Of a DNA stretch of 64,000 nucleotides, positions 1 to 13,200 are shown one piece after another. Every line of letters begins with the position of its first letter. Position 1 is the stretch's first letter. Below the pieces are notes generated by a model. The model was given only the letters and a program-made list of their open reading frames with translations. It did no database searches and was not told the DNA's origin. A program made the translations under genes and the position numbers. Location of the stretch: NCBI RefSeq assembly GCF_035582795.1, contig NC_134371.1:48215001-48279000 (forward strand), read 5' to 3'. The DNA is from Mycteria americana. Lineage: Eukaryota > Chordata > Aves > Ciconiiformes > Ciconiidae.

Positions 1-1182
1 ATGATTCCAGAGGCAAATCTAGACCAATTGTCACGGAAATGTTTACCAGGAAAAAACAGCCAATTATTCTGAGGAGCTGTTATCAAAAAGGTAAGTTTGT
101 CTGTATTTTAGCCAAGCTGTATAGAAGCTCTACTTTGAGGATAAACAATGCAGGCTAGAATATATGATTGCTGTAAGTCACTTCTTGATAAAAAACTAAG
201 GAGCTTTGTTTCACGATATGACTAAAGCAGAACAGCACTGGGAAAACTGCCTCAGGAAGTCCACACACAATATAAATCATAGTCAGATTTTCCATACCTT
301 TCTAGACACAGGAACTCCTAAAATATCAAACCAATGTGACTAGAAGTTGAACACTCAGCCAATAAAAGACTCTGCAGACATATTTCTCAGATCTGTAAGC
401 TACATATATCTATATCTACATCTATTTCTCTATATGCATACATATTTTATAAGAAAATCTGAGAAACAGTATAGTCTCTTAATGAGATTTCCTGGACAAA
501 TCCAAAATGAAAGCTAAACTAATTCTCACTAAAAGCTACACAGAACTCACCAGAATTTCCAGTAAGAGAAAAAGATCAGTAATAACAAAGATGCCTCTTC
601 GGCTCTTTAAGCTTGCTGCTCAACTTAACCATGCAGACAGTTTATTTGTACATGGACTTCTCTGGCAAGATTTCTACTTTGTTATACCTACAGGCTAGTA
701 AATAATAGGCATAGAACTCTATGTTATCATAGAATAATAGTATTAACATATTTTTTTACCCAGATTTTTCTTCTTCATACATTGTGTATCTCTAACAAAG
801 TACTTGAAAAATTATTTTGTACTTAATGCCTGTGTTGTACACCAGCAGATAGCATTTTTTCCTTATATTTTTCAAGAAGGGATATCTCCTCATGCTCTTT
901 GATTAAATGACCTGATGCAAGGTCAATGGCATAAATAGGAGGCTTTGATGGGCTTCAATGAAGTACGCATCAGGATTTGAGACAGAAATGTAAGATCTCT
1001 GTACAAAAGTGCTACCCTCAAAAATATCTTTTGTCTGTTGTAACCATTAAGGATTTCAAATCAGTTATCATTAATAGCAGACATTAATCTTATGATTATA
1101 GTCTTATTGTAACCTTCCCTGAATTTAAATGACATGGTGTGACTCACCAATCACTGACAAAGGAAAAAGCTCAAACCTTCAT
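1..1182. other. AKR 3' untranslated region and downstream DNA
   Basis: AT-rich sequence with no open frame of note. Part of it, at least to about 640, is probably AKR 3' untranslated region if the AATAAA there is used. A TATATC/TACATC-rich stretch lies at about 400-450. Nothing else is recognised. Confidence 0.5.
641..646 (-). terminator. Candidate polyadenylation signal of the AKR gene
   Basis: Reads AATAAA on the minus strand, about 540 bases after the stop codon. It is the only exact AATAAA that I found on this strand between the stop and the window edge. The true cleavage site could lie further left, outside the window. Confidence 0.35.
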
Positions 1183-1278
1183 TCACACAACAAGGCTTGG
1201 GTCCCAGGAAACATGTCTCCCATCATGCATTCCATTCAGAATTTCAACATCATCTTCTGCTATTGTAAAATCAAACAC
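1183..1278 (-). CDS. AKR exon 7 (C-terminus and stop)
   Basis: 96 bases, 31 codons plus TGA at 1185-1183, residues 258-288. It begins VFDFTIAEDD, the strand and helix that close the barrel, and ends DGRHVSWDPSLVV. The acceptor is TTCCCATAG. There is no long C-terminal loop of the AKR1 type and no peroxisomal or prenylation signal. Confidence 0.92.
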   Translation of the reverse strand: MFDFTIAEDDVEILNGMHDGRHVSWDPSLVV

Positions 1279-4200
1279 CTATGGGAATGCATATATAGTT
1301 AACATCATGAACAGAGAGAATCAGGAGTGTTTCTATTATTTCAACTGACCAAGATTCATTTAAATGTGAGGCAGATTTTTTTCTATATTTTTCTTTCCAG
1401 AAATTCTTCTTATATTTTGTCATAGACAAATATTCCATTAAACTGACAGGCTCCACTGGGTCCTTTGCTCCTTTTGTGACTCATTTTTATTTGTAGGCTC
1501 TGTTAAGATGGTTTTGTAGCACTTTGGCCTCAGGCAAGGGTCCAAGACAATGGTAGTATCAAAGCTGTTTTTGACAGCACTCTATATGGTCACTGCCAGA
1601 GGTATATGAATACCCTGACTGCAATCCCTCTGGAAACCCAAGCTCAGTATTTCACTTATATCCCAATGTTCAGTTTAGAGTGTTACAGTTCTTTTCCTCA
1701 GAACTGTAGCCAAAGACAACTATTCGAAAGTATCAGGACATTCACAAAGGTAGCAAACCAAAGGCTATAGCTATCTTTTCTACGTGTACTTAGACAAAAC
1801 TCTCATGGATCAGCTAATACAGAAACAGGTACAGTGCTACAATGCCTCACTACTAGCTCAAAAGCAACCACCTGTCTTCATGCATAGGTTCTTACAGCCA
1901 CTGACTTCTCCTGTGGAGAGACCTGCAACATGAATGATGGTGTCAGTGTTTTCTTAGCAGGTGTCTTATTCAGACATTATCACTTCAGAACTGAAGTTGC
2001 TTTAAGTTGGTCTGTTGTCTTTGTCAGAGCTCCTTCATACTCAATAAAAAGATCCTGTGGAGCCTGAACTGCTGCCAAACAAGCTCTTCCCATCCTGCAT
2101 TATCCAGCAATCACTGTCTGCTGGAATGACCCTTGTAGTCAAACCTCAGTGCTCAAGCTTTTTAAGCCTAAACCAGGGACCAGTCACAGAACCAGAAATA
2201 CTATACATCGTATTATATACTGAGGGCTTAATGAGGGGTCCATGCTTTCACCAACTTGACTAGAGGTGGTAGAGACTCAGGCTAACACATGGGGGGGGAA
2301 AAAAAAAAAAAAAAAAGGGAGATGCGATAAACAACATCTGATAACTGTGCCAGTTTTCCCCTCCTCCTCTCCATCCTAAGTGTTTTAAGTTTTGCTGCAA
2401 TGCATTCCCTCAGTTGTGTAAAATGAATTGGTGGGGCCATAGAGTAAACTCTGTAAAAAATGGAATGAAGCTGGATTTAAAATATCATTGGGGAAAAAAA
2501 AATAAAGAAAATAATAAGGAAGGATTTTTAACCTGGTTTTGTTCTCCGATTTGGTTTACAATACAGTACCACAAACAGCTGTGCTTGTACCACAGAAGGC
2601 AGTGTGCATGTAAGAATAAATGGTCAAGGCAGGAGCTATATAAACAGGCATAGCCACCAGGAGAAATCCTCATTACATGTACGTTGATTTACACCTACAC
2701 ACACACACAGTGATTTAACTAGCAGACAGACATTTCCTATCTTCTTGCAAAGTTTCTTCCTGATTTGCCAAACAGTTCGTACCCCTATGATATTTTTGGA
2801 AGTAACAAATGGTTGTTGTGGTTTCCCCTCCCCTCCCCCAAAAAAAGCACACTTTCAGATTAGAGAAATGGAGAGAAAAATGAAGTAATGAATTAAATAC
2901 ATTTGGTATGAAAAGGAAATTAAAAAAGGGTGGGGGGAATCATGGGGCCAATCCTCATTCATTCCCCACTTTTCTTTGTTCATCCCCTCCATGCTAGGAC
3001 CTTCTCTGCAAGTTGAGTAGAAGGAAGAAAGTAGGGGAAGAGTCAGCTCTGGCAGGACCGTCACTTCCTTAGAAAGTCTGTATCTGGGATATCCCCAAAA
3101 GAGTTTTACAGCTTCCATACAGTGTTATACATAGCATACAAACTCCTTCCATTTGACGTATGTGCCTATCACAAAGAGGACCTAGCCATAACCAGATTAG
3201 GATGTTCTACAATTAGCCAAGTAATAAATAAAAGTATCAATAATAAAAATCAACTGTGAAAGGTCTTTCTATGGATATCTTTTTTTACACACAGTGATTA
3301 GCTCTCCAGTTGATTTCTGACATTTGGGAATTATGGTTTTCTACTATATTGTAGTAGTTTTATGGTACTATAATTTGCCAATTTTAACTGAGTTGCCCCA
3401 ACATAGAACTGTTATAGGAAAATGGGCAGGCAAACCAAAGTATTAAAAACAGTAATTCGGATGTTAGTCAGACTTGAGTGCATAACCAAATCTTACCTTG
3501 CAGTTTTCCTGTATCCTTTCTGCTTTTGTGGACTTTGGAATAGTGACAATCCCATTCTGAAAAACATAATGCTTCTCATCATTAAAATTTACATAGTTTC
3601 AAAGAAAATAATCTCACTTCAAAACATGTCAAGACATTCCTCATGTCTTCTGAGGTTTTAATTTCATTTTTCATTAAAACCTCTTCTGAGGTTTTAATTT
3701 CATTTTTCAGAGGACACTGACATTTCTATATGCTATTTTTAATAGCAGTTATATGCATTGCATTAAATTCCAACACAGATTATGTGGTTTATGTCAACTT
3801 AATACACTATTTCACTGCTTAGTACTTTGTGTTGAGTGATAGAAATCGAATGATGCTCCATACTGCTTGTAACATTTAGTTTGAAAAAAATCTCTTTTAT
3901 TGGTTGTTCTTTTTATTCTCTACAATCAGATTATTTGCATATTTAAAATGCTGCCATGCTTTGTGTACTACATTCCAAATTTCCAGTGCAGCACAGTTAG
4001 TTCACATGATATCAACATATTGAACGCAAAAATACTTTCTGTATAAATTCTGGTTTGATGCACAAAACCCAAACTATTTGCATTTTCTTCCTGAGAGAGG
4101 AGACACATTTTTATTACCACCCTCCATTACCTGTATACTCCAGCGTATGCAAATCTGTGCTGGAGTTCTGCCATATTTATTTGCCAGCTGAATGATAGTA

Positions 4201-7200
4201 GGATGAGTGAGTGCTTCACCTTTGGCTAAAGGACAGTAGCCTTCAAAAACAATATCTCTGCTCCTACAATAATCCACCAGCTCCTGAGGTCTTTGGAATG
4301 GGTGGTATTCAACCTTAGATAAATAGAAATAAACTTTTAATAAAAACTTTGAGAATACATTTAGTAGAAAGCATCATTGATAAATGAAAGTATTTTTTCT
4401 CTCGTTTTAAAAATACATGAGTGAAATCACTGCTTCTGGGAGATAGATGAAAGTTAGCAGTTTTATAAGACATGTGAAGGACATTAATCTACAAGTATTT
4501 TACCATTAATTGGCACAATAGTTTACTGCATATTTTATGCTTCCCCCAGAAGTAAGGTGCATGGAGCAGTTGTCTGCCCTACCTGCAGTTGGACTTGCAC
4601 TTTTGTTCTGCTCCGTGAAATATATGCAAATGCATAGTGGAAGTCAGCATCAGGTCATTTTTATTGGTGATTTGAGACTACCTTCTCTTCCCCAAAGCTA
4701 CTTCTTTTCCTGTTTCTTTACTAATGATCTTTGAGTTGCACAGGCAAGGGGAGGGGGCTGGGCAGGGACTGGGTTTGGAAGAGACCAACCAGAACAATTT
4801 GCTTAGGATGAGGGCCTGACCTTGGAAGCAAAGCCTGTTGGCATGGACTGTACATGGAAAATCCTGTATTCTGCGTGTGATGTCACCAACAGTTTATGCA
4901 GGGAAGCAATCATGCTGTGGAATGAAGTGTGAAGGAGACCCTTTGTAGGAAGGAAGATCACAAATTGCCAAGAACCAATTAAAAGAGGAAAAGTAACAAG
5001 CTACAAAGACATAGCTGTTGGAAGCAAAGGGAAACAGAAGTTATTGGAAAGTAAGGATCTCAGAAAGCCACATATTCTGGCATGTAGCAAAAGCCAAAAG
5101 ACAACTTCTGTAATATTCCTTACTATGTTATTTAGATAAGTATTTCACAGTTTATACATTGTAAGAAGCATATCTTTCTCTGCATTCAGATGAAAATGGG
5201 TAGTGTTTTCTTTTATAAAATACATAATCATGTGATGTATTTTTGTGACTGGCCGTCACCGTTGTTCCAGTGATCTAACTCTTGCGCATTTTGAAGAAAA
5301 ATACTCTTCTGAACAATTACCTCAACACATGGAATCTGGAAAATTTCTTCTGCCACAAAGAGGACAAATGAACATTTCCTGTTTCTCATCTTTAGTACAT
5401 GTTGTCTTTTCAGACAACAATAGTCGGGAACAATAGGCTGGCAGTCATTCAATATGCGCTAAGAAAAAACTGTGCCCCTCGAAGGCTGGGCTGAGTCAGC
5501 CTAAAGCTGCTACCATCTAAATTACTAGGCGGACTCGGGAACAAGGTTCAAGCAGCAGACACATCCATGTCTTCAACCTTTGATGTTTCTTGACCTTTGA
5601 GTAGCCTTTGTATTTCACATTTATATGTGTAAGACCAGAGTTTAGGTCACACAGTTATGCACTTGTTTGCACCTGAGCTGACTAGAAAATATTCTCATTG
5701 TTTTTACAAAAAACTACAAGGGGAAAAAAGAAAGAGCAAGCAGGGTGTATTACTTGATTATTACAACAGTAATAAGCAATTTTAGTAGATGTTCTTTACA
5801 CTAAGTGTAACAAATAACATAGCCTAGAAAATTTTAAATAAAGAATGATTTAGGATCAAATGCTGAAAAATCTACAGTACCCCTATGGCATCAGGTTTTA
5901 CCTGCTGGTCTAATGAGATCTCTAGGCAGCACAGTTCCAGGTTACACTAGAAATATTTAGAGCAAGAACAGCATGCTGAGATGTCACCTGCCTGCTTCAC
6001 AAGTAGAATACACAGTAACAACTACTTCCCACCTGGGAAGATTATACTTTGTGCCCGTGCTGGTTTTGGCAGTTAAACCACGACAGTGCCTTTCACTGAA
6101 TCAAGAGACTCCCAAATTTTGTGAATTGAGTTTTGGCACATGCAGTTGTGTGTTGGTAGCAGTAAGTATTTTTCTTCTTAAATATATTGCTAAAATAATA
6201 AAATGCATAAAATAAGCACTTTTGAATTTATTTTTCTTGTGAAAACTTTCTGGAAGGTTCTAGCAGCATCTGAATGCAAGGGACTAGCATCCTGAGCTAG
6301 AAGAGGCATAGGGTGAGTGGCCAGCATGTGCTCCCCCTCAAAATAATAATTCGTACTTCCTGGCTTGCCCCACCCTTGCTATTTTAGCCACCAAACTTTT
6401 CTCAGGTGAGGGCTGTCCATCATATGGTGGTAGAGGAAGATCTTGTCCTTTTCTGGCACTCTACCTTGAGTGATATGTATGTAAAAACTGGCATTTGTTT
6501 AATAAAACAGTTTGCAGTTCACATTAGAACTCTTCACAGCTGTTACTTGGTCAGCCACAGGGCAACTCTAAGCAGGCACTGTTTTTTATGACAGCGCAAT
6601 GGGGAAAGTTAAGCCTAATAACAATCCTGACAGACGGACCTAGAAAGCCTTACCTCAGATGATGGTATACAAAACCCTTACTCTTTCCACCCTGCTGTGG
6701 GTTCTTTTCACCTGGTAGTTTCCCTGCATCTGGACTTCAGTCAGTTTCTCAATGGGAATGCACAGTCTTACAATTATTTCTCTTTATAAAGTCAAAATAT
6801 AAGCCTAGAAATGTTTTCTCTATAGAGGAACAATTCAGGTGAGTTTATGTACAAAGGGGTTGTTTCCTAATGCCTCAAAATACTAAAATACATTTCTACC
6901 TTGTACAAATTTACATAATAGAGGTCAATATTAATGGCAATATTAACAACATTACTAAATCTCTCTGAGGGCATTGCATGGTAATTTGCACTTCTATAAA
7001 AGTAGAAAAAATACTGATGAGCATTCCTACATGGAATTCGGAGAGGAACAGTTTATATTTGGCTTCAGTGTATCACTTTATTAAATGAAACTTATTAATT
7101 AAATTCTTATAAATGTAATTTTTTTTCCTAATGAGTGACAGCTGTAAGAGCCTTCAAAGACTTCCTTGAGTGTAAATCCAAACTTACTACTGCCAAGTCA

Positions 7201-10200
7201 ATTACAAACTCTGGAATACAAACCTGTGACATCTAGGTTGTAGGTTTCATTCTACATGATGCTAGAATAAAATATTTATCATAATTTTACACAGTGTTTA
7301 ACTGTGTAAGTATTTTTGATCATAGATTGTAATTTTAAAAGGTGCCTTCTTACTACTAAATACCTTAACAATGCTATATTATTGAAAAGACAGGCCTTTC
7401 CTACTTCTTTAAAAGCCATGATTATATTGTTTTTTCCAGGAACCCAGAAGAGAGGCAGTACTTACAACTTGGTTTGTAAAATAAGCAACATTGCTTAATA
7501 CCTGGTTTGCAAAGGCTATAAAAGTCTAATAAAGAACCTCCTTTCTCCTGCCTTCCTACTCCCTCTTCTTCACAGAAAAAATAATGTTGAATTTTAACAT
7601 CATAAGAACTGTTGGAATGGTAAGAACACCCTAAATTCCTTACGCAAATTTAACACAGCTAAGAGGGAAGTGATTTTCCTTCACTTGTTTCTTAAATATT
7701 TAGACTTTGTATACAATTATTACTTCTAAATACAAAATATTTGCAAATAAGTTCATTGAAAGAGTATGCTATTTTATGCATAAATATAGCAAAGATCTCT
7801 CATATTATAAATTCTGGACAGGGAAATAAGAATTCAGTATAGCACTTCCATTCCCAATTTAAATTTAGGAATTCAGTAGTTATTTGATAATGCTTATATA
7901 ATCTCACCATCAGACTCAGCAACTCTCCAACACTAAGCAAGAAACAGAATAAATACTCTTTTGAGGGTAACCTGAACTATGGTTTATAAGATTCCTGTAA
8001 CACTAAAAAGTGTAAATTAATGCTGTAACAAAGCTGTTCGAAGTGGAGCACTTTGCAGTGGCGTGGATACTTCATTGTTGTTTTTTTGTTTTTAATTTGG
8101 AACAATGCTGTGTATCACCTTAAAGAAATTACTATCTGAATACAGCAGGGGCACCCTCCCACCCCCCAGTATCCCTACCATCTCAACTTTTTGTCTCCTC
8201 TTTTTCAGCCACGGAAAAAGAGATGCTGTCAAACAGTATCAAGAAACAACTTTTCTCTATTAACACTACTGACACAGTAAGACTGGTAACATTTGGACAT
8301 TGAGGGTAAGAGGAAATTTCAAAACAAATCCAGGATTACTTTTTTCTTCCTTGCAGTGATTTAGTAGGACACTGAAAGGCTATTCTCATTTAATAGACAG
8401 TAACAACTTATACCAAACTCCAGCAAGACTTTGAAGATGTATATTTCTGAAAAGGAGACACAACTGAACCTTAGCAAACTCACTGATTCTTAAACAGTCA
8501 TCAACCTGCCCATCTTAAGACATATTTCAATGGCTTATTTTGAATAATTGAATTTAAATATTTTACATGGTTTTGCATTAATTTAACATTACTCATAATT
8601 GCCCTTTGGTAACCTTTAGTCTAGTGGACAGCAAAAATCAGAGACGTTAAGTTCTGACAGTCACATTCTAAGCAACCCTTTTATGGTTTAATGTCATAAA
8701 CAGCCACAAACAGCTGCCAGAAATCATCACCACCTGTACAAAGGGGAAAAGCATGTGCCTGCACTTCATCCATTCCAGTTCCCAGTTCTATGTTAGCATA
8801 AGCACACTTTCACTGGCAGGAGGTGGTACGAATGGGAGCACGAACTTCCAGCACAGCTGTGGGCAGAAAACTGCAACAAGGGAATAGTTGTCAGTGTCCT
8901 GGAAGTCTGCCGGTATGTAGGTGGCCATTTTTTATCTGCCTAGGGCAGCAAAAATATTTTCCCAGGGCTCTTGCAGCATCTTCCTAAATGAGAAGTTCAC
9001 TGAATTTAATGTGATCTTGAAATATGAGTATGAAATAAGGGGGGGAGCAAGGGAAACAGCACCCTTGCATGGTTATCACCTGGGGCTTTCAGTGTTGCTT
9101 AGAGGAATTATACATAGTATTTGAACACAGGCTCCCCAAAACCTTGTTCACTCTGGAGATGCTAAGTGTTCAGTGCTCCTTGAATTTTATTTATAAACTG
9201 TTTTATCATTAACAACCGGCACATGGACCATTTGTTCGTGCCTTAAAACCAGCCACAAACAAGCAGCCTAGGAGAAACTCAGGAAAAGAAAGGAGGAAGG
9301 ACTCCCCCGCCCCCACTCCCTTCAGGTCATCTCCCGGAATGGTTTTCAACACGTATATAGAAATGAAAGAGAAGAAATTGTATGACGAAGGCTAGTTTGG
9401 GTGTAGTCGTTCAGGCATAGGGGTGGGGAGGAGATTGTTAACAAAAAAACCCAAAGCAAAACCCCAAACCCAGATACTTTAAATATATTTATCCACTCAC
9501 CTGATTAACGTGTGGAGTAATCACACAGTCTTCCTTTAGTTGCTCAAGATGACTGATAAGAAAGTTGCTTACACCAATTGATCTACAAAAACCTAATGAG
9601 AAACAGAACAAGAAAAAGTTTTGGGACAATCCTAACTATTTGGGGGGATGATTTGAAAAATATCACTTTCAATAGACAAGATGATTGTACACATCACTTC
9701 TATATAGCAAAGTACTGCAAAGAAACACAGAAAATCGGCACCAAAATCTAGTTTGACAGTATTATCTGAAAGCATGGTCCCGTCACAGTCACGCTAGGAA
9801 ATCATTTTATAATCTAAACACACTGGAAACTCCCCAGTGTAAAAAAACTCCAGGCTAAATTCTGGGAAAGGCTAATGTAGTATAAGCAAAGAACAATTGG
9901 ACTCCACCAGAATGAAAAGAAGGAAATGGTGTTCTGAGCAGCTTGCCAAAACTAAAGAAAAGTGGAACATTTGCTGAAGACTAATAAGGTGTGAGCAATA
10001 CAACACAAGGACATGCAGCCCAAATGAACTATGTAGCACTGCTTATATTTCTATTAGATCATTACGAGATGTTACATAAAACTCAGTAGAAAAGCTTCAA
10101 TTAAGTGAGCAGTATCTAACAAGAACCAAGAAGCTTAAAAATGTAGCTAGATTTCTCAGCTCCTGTTGACACGTAAATAAATGGCACATAGGTGATATGA

Positions 10201-13200
10201 AGGTTATTTTTTTAAATAAGCCTTAAGTATGCACGCATGCGTATAAATTAAGTGCTGACAGTCCTGAAATCAGATGTCTTCCTTCAAACCTCAGATACGA
10301 TAAAGCACAACTCCCAATATTGGCCTGCCACCACACCTCAACCCCGACTCATCTTGGATAGTTTGGTCCTTGTTCTGTGCTAAACACAGTTAATAGGGAA
10401 ACCAACTGTGCTCAAGCTAGTAGTGGTCTCCTTAGGCTGTGGATTTTGTGGACTATGAATCAGACTCATTTCTTCAGTATGTGAACTTTGTCTCAATTGA
10501 CTTGATCTGCATTTCAGTCTGTAACTCTGCAGATGGAAAGTCTGTCTCAAGGTGTGTGAACACAGAAGTCCAATCACTGTAGTTAATCCAGTATTTGTGC
10601 TGGCCAATTCTATATAATGTATATGCATGTGCTTATCTATATACATGCATTCAAATATCCATAGCAAAAAAGAAAGGAATTAAGCCAAAAGTTATACGGT
10701 TCTTTTTTTCCTGAAAAGAAAAAGAAAAAAAAAAAACAAACAAAAAAACCCCCCAGACCTTGGGCAATTTTAGCCATTTGATGTCAAAGGAAAGATTTCT
10801 GGACTGAAATTGCCCTCATTCCACAGTTCGAATCACCACTTTCTTGAGGTCAGCAGGGAACTATGTGGAGCTGCCTTGATTTGAAGCTGGAATACGGACA
10901 CATAAAAAGCACTTATTAATGCAACTGAGAGACGTGAATACATTAAGAAGAAGAATTTCACTTGAAGCGAAAGGAAACAAAAATGTTGGAGAAAAATGTA
11001 CTAACCAAGTACTTATTCCTAAAATGCATGTTTTATGTATTAAAAAAAACCAACTCACAAGTAGACCATAAATTGGCATATAAAAATATCAGCTATAAGA
11101 TTACAAAGTATCTTGAATTTGCAGGTTAGATTTACCTGGACAAAACAAAGAAATTAAATTTTTCTAGTCTTCTATGAAATTCTGAAGTGAAGTTACAGTT
11201 TATAGCTAATTATTGTAAACAGATTGCTAAAGCCCTGAAAAAAACTCATCAGTTTTGCATTAGAAAAGCCACTAACCATATAAATACAGGCAATTTGACT
11301 TCTATATTGCTTTCACATATTTTGGCAGTACAAGCAGATAAGCTGCACAGCAGCAAAACCTGCACACATACTATCACTTTTTAATGTGGTTTCTTTTGTA
11401 GATTGCAAAACGGAGAAAAAATACATTAGCAACTAAAATGCTAGACAGCTTTCCCTTACAGAAATTACCATTGTTCAAGATGTATAACATAATTAGGTTA
11501 TAACCTGCACTATAGCGATTTGCATAATTTGTATGTAATCTGCCAGAAGGAGCAAAACCTGAGCTTTTGAATTCTACTGACAAACGACCCTGGAGTGTCA
11601 ACACTAATAAATCATTATGCCAAAGAAGTTAGAAAAACACTTGCAGTTTTAAAACAATGGTGAACCAAAATATTATACTCTATTGTTGAAAGCTAAGGAG
11701 TTACAAAAAACATGCTGTTACTGCCCTTGAAGAATAAAGCTTTTATTTCAGACTGAAATAAAACAAAACTCAATCACAGACATGAAAGATGAAAGGGCTT
11801 ATTAAACTTGTCCATTTCCACAGAAAGCTTCCATTTTTTTCCCCCCTACAGTATACTCTAAGATGTTTTGCTTCTAGCATACTTCTCATAGGAGACTTTG
11901 AAGTATGTTCCATAGTCTCATTGCATTCACTGATAAGAAGTTTTTGTTAGATTTCCCATCAAGAAATTTCAGGTCAGTTATGTTTTGTCTTAAAAATCAT
12001 CTGAGTCGCTCCTACTATAATCAGTATTATGGCATTCCTGTGTTTAGAGTCATGTCACACAGAGAAAGCTAAATTCAAAATTGCCAAGGAAGTGAACATT
12101 TTCCCATACAACAGAGAAATAATAATTAGAATTTCAATGTTTTTGTGGAAATCAGCATTTTCTTAAAAAAATTTTTCTAAGGGAATACAATTAAAACATT
12201 TCATTTTCATTAAATCCACATATTTAGTTTTGGTAAAGTTAGAACCCTTCGTTTCAACTCCATTGCTTTGTTTTTAGTTACAGTCTAATGCATGAAAGTT
12301 AAAGTGTTTTGACTTTTGTTTTAAATTACAATATAAAATACAATAAACATGAAAACAATTGCACAGCCGGAGTGTATTAAAAATCTTATTTCAAAGCATG
12401 GTGGAAACATGAATTCAAAACACTGGACTTTCCTGAAAAATAGAGAGTTTAAATTTCAATGAACAATCAATGGATTCTACTCTAGAGAATTGCTTCCATC
12501 TGCTTGATGGAAGATTAACACAGTTGCTCTGCTTTGTCCAAATCTTGGAGACACTGCCTTAAAGCAGGAGATCATACAGAATTATTTCCACATTTACATT
12601 TGCTGGATTAATTCCTAAGAATGAAGAATTAGAAAATGATGGACAAGAAAATGAAGGTTTGGTTAGCTCCTGGGCCTTATCCGACAGACCAACACTTGTT
12701 ACTATGTATATCAAAGAAGATCCATGAAACGATCACATCAGCAGTAGAAATAAAAAAATTACATATTGAGAAACTTGCGTAAAAGGATCCTGACTCATTG
12801 CCTTGAAACAATTTGGGGGGCAGGGAGGGCACATTTTCTTGTATTTCCTCTCTCACGGAGCTCCAACAGAGGTGGGGTCCCCAAAGTTTGTGCCATGGGT
12901 CTCAAAACCACCAGAATGTTCTTGAAAAGGCGGGGGGGGGGGGCGCGGGCATTTATCTTTAATTTAATACCTGTTTAGCATGCTTAAAAACCCCATTTTG
13001 GACAACTCAGGCACAATTCATGTCTTAGTTGTTGTGATAGCAGCTGGTTTTAAAATCTATTCTTCTTTTTAGCTTAACCAATTTAACTAGTCCTGAAGTT
13101 CAGGTCCTCAGAGATAAAAGTTTGCAATGTGCTAGCTGCAATCCCTCTAGAAAGTACACTTTTAAAATATACATTTATACTGCCTTATTTACAAGGTCAC

